64,000 nucleotides of DNA from Actinomadura pelletieri DSM 43383 (GCF_003634705.1 NZ_RBWU01000003.1:434001-498000), one strand, 5' to 3'. Numbered from the stretch's first letter, positions 9,581-18,687 are shown. The notes: a model not told the origin generated them from the sequence alone. Numbers and translations are program-made.

Positions 9581-9712
9581 ATCTTAAGAGTCGGGTATAG
9601 CGATTTTCGCTGGACCTGAAATGTGGACGGCTCGACACTGGAGCGGTCCACCCGGGTCCCGTGCGCCGCAACCCGGCGCGCCGCTTCGGGGTTCATGGAA
9701 ACGTCCCATACC

Positions 9713-9718
9713 TAAGGT
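9713..9718 (+). promoter_or_regulatory. -10 box (TAAGGT) for the DMT exporter at 9726
   Basis: TAAGGT is followed by seven bases and ATG 9726, with no Shine-Dalgarno; leaderless start inferred. GGTTCA at 9690-9695 is a weak -35 candidate, 17 bp away. Confidence 0.5.
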
Positions 9719-9725
9719 GCGTGAC

Positions 9726-10688
9726 ATGCAGCAGGAAAGCGGCGCGCGGGTCGACAGGCTCGCCGTGGGGGCCGCCACGGTCACGGTGGTCCTGTGGGCG
9801 TCCGCCTTCGTCTCGATCCGCAGCGCGGGCGCCGAGTACTCCCCGGGCGCCCTCGCCCTCGGCCGGCTCCTGTCCGGGACGGTCGTCCTCGGTGCGCTGT
9901 GGCTCGTCCGGCGCGAGGGGCTTCCACCGAGGGGCGCGTGGCCCGGCATCGTCACCGCTGGGATCCTCTGGTTCGGCGCGTACATGGTGGCCCTGAACTG
10001 GGGCGAGCAGCTCGTGGACGCCGGCACCGCCGCCCTGGTCGTCAACATCGGACCGATCCTCATCGCGCTGCTCGGCGGCTGGCTGCTGCAGGAGGGGCTG
10101 CCTCCTCGGCTGCTGCTCGGCATGGCCGTGTCGTTCGCCGGTGCGGCCGTCGTCGGGCTGTCGATGTCCGGAGAGGGCAGTTCGTCCGTCGGCGGGGTGC
10201 TGCTCTGCCTCGTCGCCGCCGTCACCTACGCGGCGGGCGTCGTCAGCCAGAAACCGGCGCTGCGGCACGCGTCGGCGTTGCAGTTCACCACGTTCGCCTG
10301 CGCGATCGGCACCCTCGCCTGCCTGCCGTTCTCCTGGCAACTCGTCTCGCAGGCCGCGGACGCCCCGGTCGGCGCGACCCTCAACATGGTCTACCTGGGC
10401 GTCTTCCCCACCGCGCTCGCGTTCACGACGTGGGGGTACGCGCTGGCGCGCACGTCCGCGGGGAAGATGGGCGCGACCACCTACGCCGTCCCGGCCCTGG
10501 TCGTGTTGATGTCGTGGCTGTTCCTCGGCGAGGTCCCGGGCCTGATCACCCTCGGCGGCGGTCTGCTCTGCCTCGCCGGTGTGGCCGTGTCCCGCAGCAC
10601 CCGGCGGGCGCGCCGCGCCGTCGCGCCCGAGCCGGTGTCCCCGGCGAAATCACCCTCCGGGCTCATCGATGCTCATACTCACGACTGA
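9726..10688 (+). CDS. EamA/DMT-family transporter
   Basis: A 320-residue integral membrane protein with about ten hydrophobic segments in two homologous EamA halves: 'VTVVLWASAFVSIRSAGA' opens the first, and 'LLCLVAAVTYAAGVVSQK' with 'VYLGVFPTALAFTTWGYALA' marks the second. DMT proteins of this type usually export amino acids or metabolites, but the substrate cannot be inferred. The C-terminus is a short charged cytosolic tail. It stands alone, 36 bp before the PASTA kinase, each with its own leaderless-type -10 box. Confidence 0.9.
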   Translation: MQQESGARVDRLAVGAATVTVVLWASAFVSIRSAGAEYSPGALALGRLLSGTVVLGALWLVRREGLPPRGAWPGIVTAGILWFGAYMVALNWGEQLVDAGTAALVVNIGPILIALLGGWLLQEGLPPRLLLGMAVSFAGAAVVGLSMSGEGSSSVGGVLLCLVAAVTYAAGVVSQKPALRHASALQFTTFACAIGTLACLPFSWQLVSQAADAPVGATLNMVYLGVFPTALAFTTWGYALARTSAGKMGATTYAVPALVVLMSWLFLGEVPGLITLGGGLLCLAGVAVSRSTRRARRAVAPEPVSPAKSPSGLIDAHTHD

Positions 10689-10711
10689 TGAGTTCCTTAC
10701 CGAACCGCCCG

Positions 10712-10717
10712 TAAACT
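10712..10717 (+). promoter_or_regulatory. -10 box (TAAACT) for the PASTA kinase
   Basis: TAAACT ends seven bases before ATG 10725; no Shine-Dalgarno is present. Confidence 0.5.
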
Positions 10718-10724
10718 CGCAGCG

Positions 10725-12647
10725 ATGGACACGACGGTTGCCGATCCCCTCGTCGGGCGGGTGCTCGACGGGCGCTACCGCATTGAGTCTCGCATCGCGC
10801 GCGGCGGCATGGCGACGGTCTACCTCGCGCGCGACCTGCGACTCGACCGCGTCATCGCGATCAAGGTGATGCACGCGGGGCTGGCCTCCGACGAGGACTT
10901 CGTCGCCCGCTTCATCGGCGAGGCCAAGGCCGCGGCGGCGCTGTCCCACCCGAACGTCGTCGCCGTCTACGACCAGCGCACCGACGGCGAGCACGTCTTC
11001 CTCGTCATGGAGTACGTCGCCGGTCACACGCTCCGCGACGCGCTGACCTCGGTCGGACGGTTCGGTCCCCGCGCCGCCCTGGAGATCATGCAGCCGGTGC
11101 TGGCCGCGCTCGGCGCCGCGCACCGCGCCGGTCTCGTGCACCGCGACGTCAAGCCGGAGAACGTCCTCATCACCGAGGACGGTCAGGTCAAGGTCGCCGA
11201 CTTCGGGCTGGCCCGGGCCGAGACGGCGAGCAAGATGACCAAGACCGGGATCATCATCGGGACGGTCGGCTATCTCGCGCCCGAGCAGGTCGTGTCCGGG
11301 GACGCCGACGTCCGCTCGGACGTGTACGCCGCCGGGGTCATGCTGTTCGAACTGCTCACCGGGCGGCTCCCCCACCAGGCCGACACGCCCCTCGCCGTCG
11401 CCTACAAGCACGTCAACGAGACGGTGCCGGCGCCGTCCGGCGTGGTCCCCGGCATCCCCACCCGGGTGGACGAGCTGGTCACCGACGCGACGAGCCACGA
11501 CCCGCAGCGCCGCCCGCAGGACGCGAACCAGTACCTCGCCGAGGTCGCCGAGGTGTTCGGCGGGCTGCCCCCCGACATCGACGGCCGGATCGCGGACGCG
11601 TCGGACAACGACACGCGCGTCCTGGAGGCCCCGGCCGCCGGCGACCACACCGCCGTCCTCGACGCGGGCACCCTGCCCGCCGCGCAGCGGCCCGAACGCA
11701 CCCGGGCCGACCGTGCCATCGGCGCGTTGACCGGCCCTTACGTCCTCCTCGCCCTCGGCCTGGTCGCCGCGGTCATCCTCGGGTGGGCGGTCTGGTACCA
11801 GACGTCGGGGCAGTACGAGCGCGTTCCGTCGTCCATCATCGGCATGAAGGTCACCGACGCCCGCGACCGGCTGGAGAGCGCCGGGCTGCATGTGCAGACC
11901 GCGAAGGCCGTCTACGACGACCGCGTCCACAAGGGCGGCGTCGCCAGGTCCGACCCGCCCGCGGGCTCCCGCATCGCCAGGGGCGAGACGGTCACACTCA
12001 CCCCGTCCAGGGGCATCACGCCGAAGAAGGTGCCCGACGTCGAGGGCAAGTCGCTGGACGACGCCAAGCAGACCCTCGAGGACGAGGGCTTCACCGTCGG
12101 CCGGACGAGCAGGACCCCCTCCCAGACCGTCCCCAGGGACAGGGTCGTCGGCACCGACCCCGAGGCGGGCGCGCGACTGTCCCCGGACGAGCCGGTCGGA
12201 ATCGTCGTCTCCTCCGGCATGTCGATGCCGGGCCTCCTCGGCCAGAACGGCGACACCGCCGCCAACCAGCTCCGCTCGATGGGTCTGAAGGTCAAGGTCG
12301 AGAAGAAGAAGGTCGACGGCAAACCCGCGAACACGGTCCTCGAACAGGACCCCGCCGAGGGCACCGGCGTGTCCCGTGGCGACGAGGTCACGCTCGTCGT
12401 CAACAAGCGCGACTGCATCGTCGACGCGGGCCCGTTCGAGTTCGGCTGCAACGACGGCGAGCCGACCGAGAACATCCCCGTCCCGAACATGACGGGCCGT
12501 GACGTGAACGACGCCAGGCGGGCCCTGGAAGACTCCGGATTCAAGGTGAAGATCACGGGTTTCGGTGGGAACACGGTCCGTTTCCAGTCCCCGAGCGACG
12601 GCGAGGCGCCGCGCGGCTCCACCGTCACGATCGTGCGGGGGCCGTGA
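10725..12647 (+). CDS. PASTA-domain Ser/Thr protein kinase (PknB/PknL type)
   Basis: A 640-residue membrane kinase. The cytosolic kinase domain spans about 17-280 with Gly-rich 'IARGGMATVYLARD', Lys47, 'HRDVKPEN' at 139-146, Asp159-Phe-Gly and 'GYLAPEQ'. One transmembrane helix lies at about 338-358, followed by four extracellular PASTA repeats (about 366-432, 435-502, 505-570 and 588-640) expected to bind muropeptides or peptidoglycan. A two-Cys insertion separates repeats 3 and 4. Mycobacterial PknL, at the equivalent locus, phosphorylates Rv2175c; an Rv2175c homologue is present here. ATG is leaderless-type; the next gene starts 1 bp after the stop. Confidence 0.95.
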   Translation: MDTTVADPLVGRVLDGRYRIESRIARGGMATVYLARDLRLDRVIAIKVMHAGLASDEDFVARFIGEAKAAAALSHPNVVAVYDQRTDGEHVFLVMEYVAGHTLRDALTSVGRFGPRAALEIMQPVLAALGAAHRAGLVHRDVKPENVLITEDGQVKVADFGLARAETASKMTKTGIIIGTVGYLAPEQVVSGDADVRSDVYAAGVMLFELLTGRLPHQADTPLAVAYKHVNETVPAPSGVVPGIPTRVDELVTDATSHDPQRRPQDANQYLAEVAEVFGGLPPDIDGRIADASDNDTRVLEAPAAGDHTAVLDAGTLPAAQRPERTRADRAIGALTGPYVLLALGLVAAVILGWAVWYQTSGQYERVPSSIIGMKVTDARDRLESAGLHVQTAKAVYDDRVHKGGVARSDPPAGSRIARGETVTLTPSRGITPKKVPDVEGKSLDDAKQTLEDEGFTVGRTSRTPSQTVPRDRVVGTDPEAGARLSPDEPVGIVVSSGMSMPGLLGQNGDTAANQLRSMGLKVKVEKKKVDGKPANTVLEQDPAEGTGVSRGDEVTLVVNKRDCIVDAGPFEFGCNDGEPTENIPVPNMTGRDVNDARRALEDSGFKVKITGFGGNTVRFQSPSDGEAPRGSTVTIVRGP

Positions 12648-12648
12648 C

Positions 12649-13494
12649 ATGGGAAACCCGGTCGGCGCGCACGTCCCCGTGGCCGGTGGCCTCGCCACCG
12701 GCGGCCTGAAGTACGCCGCCGAGATCGGCGCGGAGGCCGTCCAGGTCTTCGTGGCCAACCCGCGCGGCTGGGCGCTTCCCGCGGGCAGGCCCGCCGAGGA
12801 CGAGAAGCTGCGCGCCCGCACCGACGTCCCCGTCTACGTGCACACCCCGTACCTGGTCAACGTCGGCTCGCCCACCCCCGACACCCTGGCCAGGTCGGTC
12901 GCGGCGATCCGTCACTCCCTGACCCGCGGGCACGCGATCGGCGCCCGCGGCGTGGTGGTGCACACCGGCTCCTCGGTCTCCCAGACCTATGACCAGGCCA
13001 TGTCCCAGGTCCGCGAGCACGTCCTCCCGCTCCTCGAGGAGATCCCCGACGACGGCCCGGACCTCCTCCTGGAACCCATGGCCGGCCAGAACAACATGCT
13101 CTGCGCGAGAGTGCAGGAGCTGGGCCCGTTCTTCGACCGGCTGGAGCATCATCCGAAGCTGGGCGTCTGCTTCGACACCTGCCACGCCTTCGCCGCCGGT
13201 CACGACCTCGCGGCACCCGGTGGCGTCAAGGAGACCCTCGACGCGCTGGTCGCCACGGTCGGGGAGGGGCGGCTGAGACTCGTCCACGCCAACGACTCCA
13301 AGGACCCGTGCGCGTCCGGCAGGGACCGTCACGAGAACATCGGCGCGGGCCGGATCGGCGAACAGGCCTTCGCGGACCTCTTCCGGCACCCCGCCGTGAC
13401 GGGTGTGCCGTTCCTCATCGAGACCCCGGGTCGCGCCCCCGAGCCCCACGCCAAGGACATCGCCACCCTCAAACGCCTCCGCGACGCCCTCTGA
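12649..13494 (+). CDS. nfo: Deoxyribonuclease IV / AP endonuclease family 2 protein
   Basis: A 281-residue TIM-barrel metalloenzyme. Metal-ligand motifs of the Nfo family are present: 'VHTPYLVN', 'VVVHTGSS', 'LLLEPMAGQNN', 'GVCFDTCHAFAAGHD', 'LVHANDSKDPCASGRDRHEN' with 'IGAG', and 'FLIETPG'. The family cleaves 5' of abasic sites with a three-zinc centre; length matches E. coli Nfo. The start lies 1 bp after the kinase stop, so the two genes are probably co-transcribed, with no evident functional link. Confidence 0.92.
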   Translation: MGNPVGAHVPVAGGLATGGLKYAAEIGAEAVQVFVANPRGWALPAGRPAEDEKLRARTDVPVYVHTPYLVNVGSPTPDTLARSVAAIRHSLTRGHAIGARGVVVHTGSSVSQTYDQAMSQVREHVLPLLEEIPDDGPDLLLEPMAGQNNMLCARVQELGPFFDRLEHHPKLGVCFDTCHAFAAGHDLAAPGGVKETLDALVATVGEGRLRLVHANDSKDPCASGRDRHENIGAGRIGEQAFADLFRHPAVTGVPFLIETPGRAPEPHAKDIATLKRLRDAL

Positions 13495-13912
13495 CCTTCC
13501 GCGGAGGGCCGGGGCGACATGCGCGAAAGTCGACTCGGGCGCCGCTGAACAACCCCCCGACTGTTCCGCGACGCCCGAGCCACAGGTCACCGGATCCCAC
13601 CCCCCCGGTACGGGATCCAGCGACTCCGATCCGGCGTGCGCCGGATCTCCGGATTTGCTTTTGTGGGAGGTTCTCGCGGCGTGATCCGGCCGCCCGCCCC
13701 TCCGGGGGCGGTTGTGGTCGTTGGTGCCACTGAGAACTCTAGGGGTGTGATGCCTCCGTCAATGCACCTGGAAACGCGGGCCTCGATGAGCGGTAGGTAG
13801 TCGGAGATGTGCGTAGAGTAGTCGTCCGATGAGCGGTCGGTTCGGCGGGACGAACGGTCGGCGGGAACGGTCCACGGCGTGGTGGACGCGCCGGTCGACG
13901 GTCCGCGGGCGG
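13495..13912. other. Intergenic region between convergent genes, no gene recognised
   Basis: About 418 bp between the nfo-like gene and the symporter, both of which end here. G+C is lower around 13730-13830 than in the neighbours. It holds one strong hairpin (13628-13647). Reading frames open here on the minus strand are extensions of the frame antisense to the symporter, with no start or ribosome site of their own. No RNA gene was recognised. Confidence 0.6.
13628..13647. terminator. Candidate terminator hairpin
   Basis: GATCCGGC and GCCGGATC form a perfect 8-bp stem with a 4-nt loop, followed on the plus strand by a T-rich stretch (GGATTTGCTTTT). It may terminate transcription from the kinase-nfo unit, 134 bp past the nfo stop. 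Confidence 0.5.
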
Positions 13913-15622
13913 TCAGCGGGCGACCCTGCCGTCGGGCAGGTGCAGTCTCATCAGCGCGCGGTGGGCGCGGCGCGGGACACGGCGGCGGGTCAGCAGCGAC
14001 ACGGCGACCATGACGAGGCAGGCCGCGGGGGCGGCGACGGCGGTGGGCTGGGCGAGTACGGTCATGGTCCAGCCCGTCCAGGGGGCGGCGAACAGGCGGG
14101 CGAGCCCTGCGGCGACGGCGAGGCTCCCGCCGGTGAGCAGCCCTGCGGCGGCACCTGCGGCGGTCAGCCCCCGCCACCAGATGCCGAGGACGAGCAGCGG
14201 GCACAGGGAGCACGCCGAGACGGACAGGGCCAGCGTGACCAGGTCGGCCGCGCCGTGCGAGCCGATCTTCGGCAGGACGGCGAGCGGCGCGGCCACGGCG
14301 AGCACGGCGCCGGCGCGGAACGCGGCGATGCCACCCCTGCGGCGGGTGCTCTGCGAGATCGTCCCGGCGAGGGCCACCACGACCCCGCAGGACGTGGAGA
14401 TGAACGCGGCGAACGCCCCAGCGGCGATGAGGCCGGTGAGCAGCGCGCCGCCGGGGCCGGGCAGCATCCGCTGCGGCAGGGTCAGGACGGTCGCGTCGGT
14501 GTCGCCGGTCATCAGCAGTTCGGGGGCGTAGAGGCGGCCCAGCATCCCGTAGAGGGTGGGGAACACGTAGAACAGAGCCAGCAGGGCGGGCACGAACGCG
14601 GCGGTGCGGCGGGCCGACGCTCCGCTGGCGCTGGTGTAGAAGCGCATGAGGACGTGCGGCAGGCCCATCGTGCCGAGGAGGACGCCGAGCAGCGCGGAGT
14701 AGGTGTGGAACAGGCCGTGGGGACGGTCGCGCCCGAACGGCGTCGTCCAGGTCGCTCCGTCCTGGACGGGCAGCCCCTCGGCGTGCGGGACCGCCGCGCC
14801 CGCGGGGAACACCAGGCCGGTTCCCGCGCCGATGGTGTGCCTGCCGGGCCGGAGCGGCACGAGGTCGCCGTGGTGGCGGACGCCGTCCACCCGCCCTCGC
14901 GCGGTGACCGTGACGGCGGCGGGGACGGTGACGACGACGTCGGTGCTGACCTGCACCCGAGTCGTGGGCCCGAAATGCGGCGGGTCTCCGGCGGCCGGGT
15001 CGTGTCCGTCTCCGAGGTTCCACACGCTCAGCAGGACGACCGCGGGCACGGCCACGGCGACCAGCTTCACCCAGAACTGGACGGCCTGCACGGCGGTGAC
15101 CCCGCGCATCCCACCGGACGCGGCGAGCAGCAACGCGACGACGACGATGACCGCCCATCCCGTCCAGATGGGCGCGCCGGTCAGGACCCGCAACGTCACC
15201 CCGGCACCCTGGAACTGCGGCAGCAGGTAGAACCAGCCGACGAAGCAGACGCAGCCGGTGACGATGCGCCGGACGGCCCGGGAACCGAGCCGCCATTCGG
15301 CGAAGTCGGGCACCGTGTAGGCGCCGGACCGGCGCAGCGGCGCGGTGACGAAGGCCAGCAGCAGGACGAACCCGGCGGTCGCGGCGATGGGAAACCACAG
15401 CATGTCGGCGCCGTAGGCGAGCACCAGCCCGGCGGAGCCGAGGATCGCGGCGGCGGAGATGTACTCGCCGCCGATCGCCGACGCGTTCCACCAGGGCGTG
15501 ACACCGCGGGAGGCGACCAGGAAGTCGGCGGCGGTTCCGGCGGAGCGGCGGCTGCGGACCCCGTGGACGGACGTCGCCGCCAGCACCGCGACCAGCGCGA
15601 CGAGCGCCGCGGCGGCGGTCAC
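13913..15622 (-). CDS. Sodium/solute symporter (SSS family, acetate-type)
   Basis: A 569-residue protein with about 13 hydrophobic segments. 'DFLVASRGVTPWWNASAIGG' and 'EYISAAAILGSAG' near the N-terminus are typical of ActP-like cation-acetate symporters, and 'LMRFYTSASGASARRTA' is the SSS signature region. An insertion of about 100 residues between the sixth and seventh segments ('TTRVQVSTDVVVTVP') looks like an external loop. The GTG start overlaps the stop of the upstream small membrane gene by 4 bp. With that gene and a LytS/LytTR pair it forms one minus-strand unit, so the regulators probably control uptake of a carboxylate. Acetate is the family's best-known substrate but is not proven here. 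Confidence 0.88.
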   Translation of the reverse strand: MTAAAALVALVAVLAATSVHGVRSRRSAGTAADFLVASRGVTPWWNASAIGGEYISAAAILGSAGLVLAYGADMLWFPIAATAGFVLLLAFVTAPLRRSGAYTVPDFAEWRLGSRAVRRIVTGCVCFVGWFYLLPQFQGAGVTLRVLTGAPIWTGWAVIVVVALLLAASGGMRGVTAVQAVQFWVKLVAVAVPAVVLLSVWNLGDGHDPAAGDPPHFGPTTRVQVSTDVVVTVPAAVTVTARGRVDGVRHHGDLVPLRPGRHTIGAGTGLVFPAGAAVPHAEGLPVQDGATWTTPFGRDRPHGLFHTYSALLGVLLGTMGLPHVLMRFYTSASGASARRTAAFVPALLALFYVFPTLYGMLGRLYAPELLMTGDTDATVLTLPQRMLPGPGGALLTGLIAAGAFAAFISTSCGVVVALAGTISQSTRRRGGIAAFRAGAVLAVAAPLAVLPKIGSHGAADLVTLALSVSACSLCPLLVLGIWWRGLTAAGAAAGLLTGGSLAVAAGLARLFAAPWTGWTMTVLAQPTAVAAPAACLVMVAVSLLTRRRVPRRAHRALMRLHLPDGRVAR

Positions 15623-16167
15623 GGACCGTCCACCGGCCTCGTCAACTCGCGTTCCGCCCGCTCGGCACGTCTCAGCTGCCGTAGCGACACCGCGACCCAG
15701 ACGGGCTGGACGGCGATGAGCAGGACGACCCAGCTCAGCGGGACGCCGCCGAGCCGCGCCCGCGCGACGGCGGGGACGAGGGCGAGCAGCGCCGGCAGCC
15801 CCGCCACCACGGCCAGCACGATCGCGAGGGTCCCGAGGGCGATGCGCAACTGGGCACGGATCAGGGCGGAGACCTCGGCACGCCCCGACGGTTCACCGTG
15901 GAGGTCCCCGTGAAGGTCTCCGTGAAGGTCCCCGTGAAGGTCTCCGTGAAGGTTCCGGTGCGGGTCACCGTGCGGAGCCGTCCACCCGCACTCCCCCGAA
16001 CAGTCGGGGTCGGTATGAAGGGGATCGGGGTCCTGTGGCTCGGTTCCGGGCGGTTCGGGCGCCCCGGCCCGGTCGTCGGCGGAGCGGGCCCCGGGCGGCG
16101 GCGCCGCGTCCGCGGAGGTCCGCGCGCGGACCCTGCCGGAGACCACCGTCCGGCGTTCACCGTTCAT
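15619..16167 (-). CDS. Small membrane protein with His-Gly-Asp-Leu repeats, symporter partner
   Basis: A 182-residue protein. The first about 95 residues are hydrophilic and include five tandem 'HGDL'-type tetrapeptides ('HRNLHGDLHGDLHGDLHGDL') encoded by a 12-bp DNA repeat; two transmembrane helices follow at about 110-130 and 140-160, then a basic tail. Small two-helix proteins commonly sit beside ActP symporters (DUF485 in other bacteria); this one is not clearly DUF485. ATG 16167 overlaps the response-regulator stop by 11 bp and the end overlaps the symporter start, so all are coupled. Confidence 0.75.
   Translation of the reverse strand: MNGERRTVVSGRVRARTSADAAPPPGARSADDRAGAPEPPGTEPQDPDPLHTDPDCSGECGWTAPHGDPHRNLHGDLHGDLHGDLHGDLHGEPSGRAEVSALIRAQLRIALGTLAIVLAVVAGLPALLALVPAVARARLGGVPLSWVVLLIAVQPVWVAVSLRQLRRAERAERELTRPVDGP
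15898..15960. repeat. 12-bp tandem repeat encoding HGDL units
   Basis: Five copies of a GTGAAGGTCTCC-like unit (plus strand) inside the small membrane protein gene, alternating TCTCC and TCCCC endings. In-frame, so copy-number change would only lengthen or shorten the hydrophilic arm. Confidence 0.85.
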
Positions 16168-16951
16168 CGGGCGCGCCTCCCGAGCCGTCGTCCGTACCGT
16201 CCGGCTGGTGGAACCGGCGGACCAGCCGTTCCCGCACCTCACGGGTGTGGCGGCGGCTGACCTGCAGAAGCTCGTCGCCGATCTGGACGGCGGCGCGGCC
16301 ACCGTCGAACCGGACCTCCGTGATGTGCGCGGCGGCGACGAGGGTGCTGCGGTGGATCCGGATGAACCCGGCGGCCTCCCACCGTCTGGTCAGCGCCGAC
16401 AGCGGCATGCGGACGAGGTAGCCGCCGTCGGCGGTGTGCAGCCGGACGTAGTCGCCCTGCGCCTCCACGTAGGTGACCGCGCGGCGGGACACGAGCCGCG
16501 TCCGTCCGCCGAGTTCGACGGGGATCATCTCGTCGTCGGGGTCGCGGGCCTGCGCGGGCGGCGGCACCGCCCGTCCGACGGCCCCGACGACGCGCCGCAC
16601 CGACTCGGCGAGCCGTTCCGGGCGGACGGGCTTCAGCAGGTAGTCGAGCGCGCCGAGTTCGAAGGCGGTGACGGCGCAGTCGTCGTGCGCGGTCACGAAC
16701 ACGACGTGCGGGGGCGCGGCGAAGCCGGTGAGCAGGCGGGTGAAGTCGAGCCCGTCGAGACCGGGCATGCGGATGTCCAGGAAGACGGCGTCGAGGCGTT
16801 CGCCCTCGACGAGCATGCGGCTCAGGTCGCGCAGCGCGGACGAGGCGTCGCCCGCGCGGCTGACCCGGCCGACCCGCGGATCCTTGCGGAGCAGGTAGGT
16901 CAGTTCCTCCAGGGCGGGACGTTCGTCGTCGACGGCCAGGACGTGAAGCAT
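16157..16951 (-). CDS. LytTR-family response regulator
   Basis: A 264-residue regulator. The N-terminal receiver has 'LAVDDERPALEEL', the phospho-acceptor Asp in 'AVFLDIRMPGLDGLD', the conserved Thr in 'VVFVTAHDD' and Lys in 'YLLKPV'. The C-terminal LytTR DNA-binding domain (about 150-255) shows 'VTYVEAQGDYVRLHT' and 'FIRIHRSTLV'. The start at ATG 16951 is chosen from the receiver fold; no good Shine-Dalgarno is seen. It is the partner of the LytS-type kinase upstream and likely regulates the symporter genes that overlap its 3' end. Confidence 0.92.
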   Translation of the reverse strand: MLHVLAVDDERPALEELTYLLRKDPRVGRVSRAGDASSALRDLSRMLVEGERLDAVFLDIRMPGLDGLDFTRLLTGFAAPPHVVFVTAHDDCAVTAFELGALDYLLKPVRPERLAESVRRVVGAVGRAVPPPAQARDPDDEMIPVELGGRTRLVSRRAVTYVEAQGDYVRLHTADGGYLVRMPLSALTRRWEAAGFIRIHRSTLVAAAHITEVRFDGGRAAVQIGDELLQVSRRHTREVRERLVRRFHQPDGTDDGSGGAPDER

Positions 16952-17027
16952 GAGGGCGACTTTGCCGCGATTACCGTCTGTCCGCAATCGGTTCCGAAAA
17001 GTGAGTGGCGTGTCGCGGCGGCACGGA

Positions 17028-18446
17028 TCAGTCCGGAAACACGCCGGGACGGTACTTCGGGACGCGTAAACTCACCTTGGTCCCGGCGCCGAGCGCGGTC
17101 TCGACGGTCAGCCCGTACTCGTCCCCGTAGACCTGGCGCATCCGCTCGTCGACGTTCGCGAGGCCGATGCCGGCGCCGCAGTCGCCGCGCCGCGCGCGGG
17201 CCGCGACGCTCCCCCAGCCGACCGGCCCCGGGCGCCCGAGCGGCGCGGAAAGGATCTCCCGGAGCCGCTCGGGGTCCATGCCGACACCGTCGTCCTCGAC
17301 GCTGATCGCGGCCTCGGCGCCGGAGTCGCGCGCCACGATCGAGATGTGGAACACCCCGCCCGCGTCGGCCATGCCGTGCCGGACGGCGTTCTCGACGAGC
17401 GGCTGCAACGCGAGGAAGGGCACCGCGACGGGCAGCACCTCGGGCGCGATCTCGACCCGGACCTTCAGCCGGTCGCCGAACCTGGCGCGCTCCAGCAGCA
17501 GGTACCGGTCGATGGAGCGAAGCTCGTCGGCGAGGGTGGTGAAGTCGCGCGGGTTGCGGAACGAGTACCGGGCGAAGTCGGCGAAGTCGAGCAGCAGCGC
17601 GCGGGCGCGTTCGGGGTCGGTGCGGACGAACGAGGCGATCGTCGTCAGCGAGTTGTACACGAAGTGCGGGGAGATCTGGGCGCGCAGGGCCCGCAGTTCG
17701 GCCTCGGCGAGCCGGAGGCGGGTGTCGTCGAGCCCGGCGAGTTCGAGCTGGCCGGTGACGAGCCGGGCCGCCTCGCCGACCGCCCGGACCCTGGCCGTGG
17801 ACGGTGTCCGCCAGTACACCGTCATCGCCCCCTCGACGTGCCCCTCGACGGTCAGCGGCGCGACCATCGCCACCTGGACGGGGCACCGCGGATCGCGGCA
17901 GCCGAGCAGCTCGGGGGCGACGACCCGGGGGCGGCCCGAGGCGAGCACGGGCAGGGCGTCCCGGACGGCCCGGGGCGCGTGGGCGCCGCGGCCCGCGCCG
18001 TCCCACGCCAGCAACCTCGGCATCGCCGGGACGTGCCCGGACTCACCGTCGCCGGGGACCCCGGGGGCGTCGAACCCCTCCTCCGGCGGCAGCACCCCCA
18101 CGAGCGCGACGGCCTCGGCGCCGAGCAGCGGCCGCAGCCGCCGGGCGGCGGTGCGGGCGGAGTCCTCGGTCAGCCCGCCGCGCAGCGGCGGCGACGCCCG
18201 CGCGATCAGGTGCAGCGCCGCGAACGTCGCCTTCTCGGCCGCGTCACCGGGCGCCCGGCGCGGCAGGCCGCGGGCCCGGCCGCGCGGAAGACCGCGCAGC
18301 AGGCCGCGCGGGCGCGGGAAGCCGCGCGGGAGGTCGCGTCGAAGGTCGCGGGGCAGTCCGAGCCTCCGGCGCAGCGCCCACGCCCCCGCGGCGGCGCAGG
18401 CGGTCGTGGCGCACCCCACGACCGCGGCGACGGACGGTAGGACCAT
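17028..18446 (-). CDS. LytS-type sensor histidine kinase
   Basis: A 472-residue kinase. One N-terminal membrane segment (about 3-24) is followed by an arginine-rich stretch made of repeated Arg-Gly-Leu-Pro-Arg-like units, then a GAF-like sensor region with four cysteines in and around 'CRDPRCPVQVAMVAPL'. The His-kinase domain has 'AQISPHFVYNSL' (phospho-His) near residue 260 and an HATPase_c domain with 'ENAVRHGM', 'DDGVGM' and 'GIGLANVDERM'. It precedes the LytTR regulator by 76 bp on the same strand. In ActP-linked pairs such kinases sense carboxylates; here this is inference. Confidence 0.9.
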   Translation of the reverse strand: MVLPSVAAVVGCATTACAAAGAWALRRRLGLPRDLRRDLPRGFPRPRGLLRGLPRGRARGLPRRAPGDAAEKATFAALHLIARASPPLRGGLTEDSARTAARRLRPLLGAEAVALVGVLPPEEGFDAPGVPGDGESGHVPAMPRLLAWDGAGRGAHAPRAVRDALPVLASGRPRVVAPELLGCRDPRCPVQVAMVAPLTVEGHVEGAMTVYWRTPSTARVRAVGEAARLVTGQLELAGLDDTRLRLAEAELRALRAQISPHFVYNSLTTIASFVRTDPERARALLLDFADFARYSFRNPRDFTTLADELRSIDRYLLLERARFGDRLKVRVEIAPEVLPVAVPFLALQPLVENAVRHGMADAGGVFHISIVARDSGAEAAISVEDDGVGMDPERLREILSAPLGRPGPVGWGSVAARARRGDCGAGIGLANVDERMRQVYGDEYGLTVETALGAGTKVSLRVPKYRPGVFPD

Positions 18447-18540
18447 GGAAACGTACGGTAACGTCTGTCGCCCCCGCGGGTCAGTGTGTTGCCCATTTAC
18501 GATGGTCTCGGCTGGGCCACATCCGCGGTGGCGGCGGACG

Positions 18541-18687
18541 GCCGGTCACAGCGGCCGGTCACGGCGACAGGTCACGGCGACAGGTCACGGCGACAGGTCA
18601 CGGCGGCCCGATTACCGCAGCCCGATCGCAGCGACAGGTCACGGCGGCCCGATCGCAGCGGCCGGTCACGGCGGCCCGGTCACAGCG
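18541..18687. repeat. About eleven 13-bp tandem repeats at the 3' end of the molybdopterin oxidoreductase gene
   Basis: A 13-bp unit close to ACAGGTCACGGCG, with variants, repeats from 18541 and runs into the stop codon (18680-18682) of the neighbouring minus-strand gene. On that strand most units start with TGACC, so the natural stop is the first of a series. It fills most of the 233 bp between the kinase start and this gene. Confidence 0.85.

Noticed and set aside
13587..13912. Minus-strand frame continuing past the symporter's end
   Set aside because: No start codon or ribosome site of its own; it is a continuation of a frame antisense or out of phase to the symporter gene.
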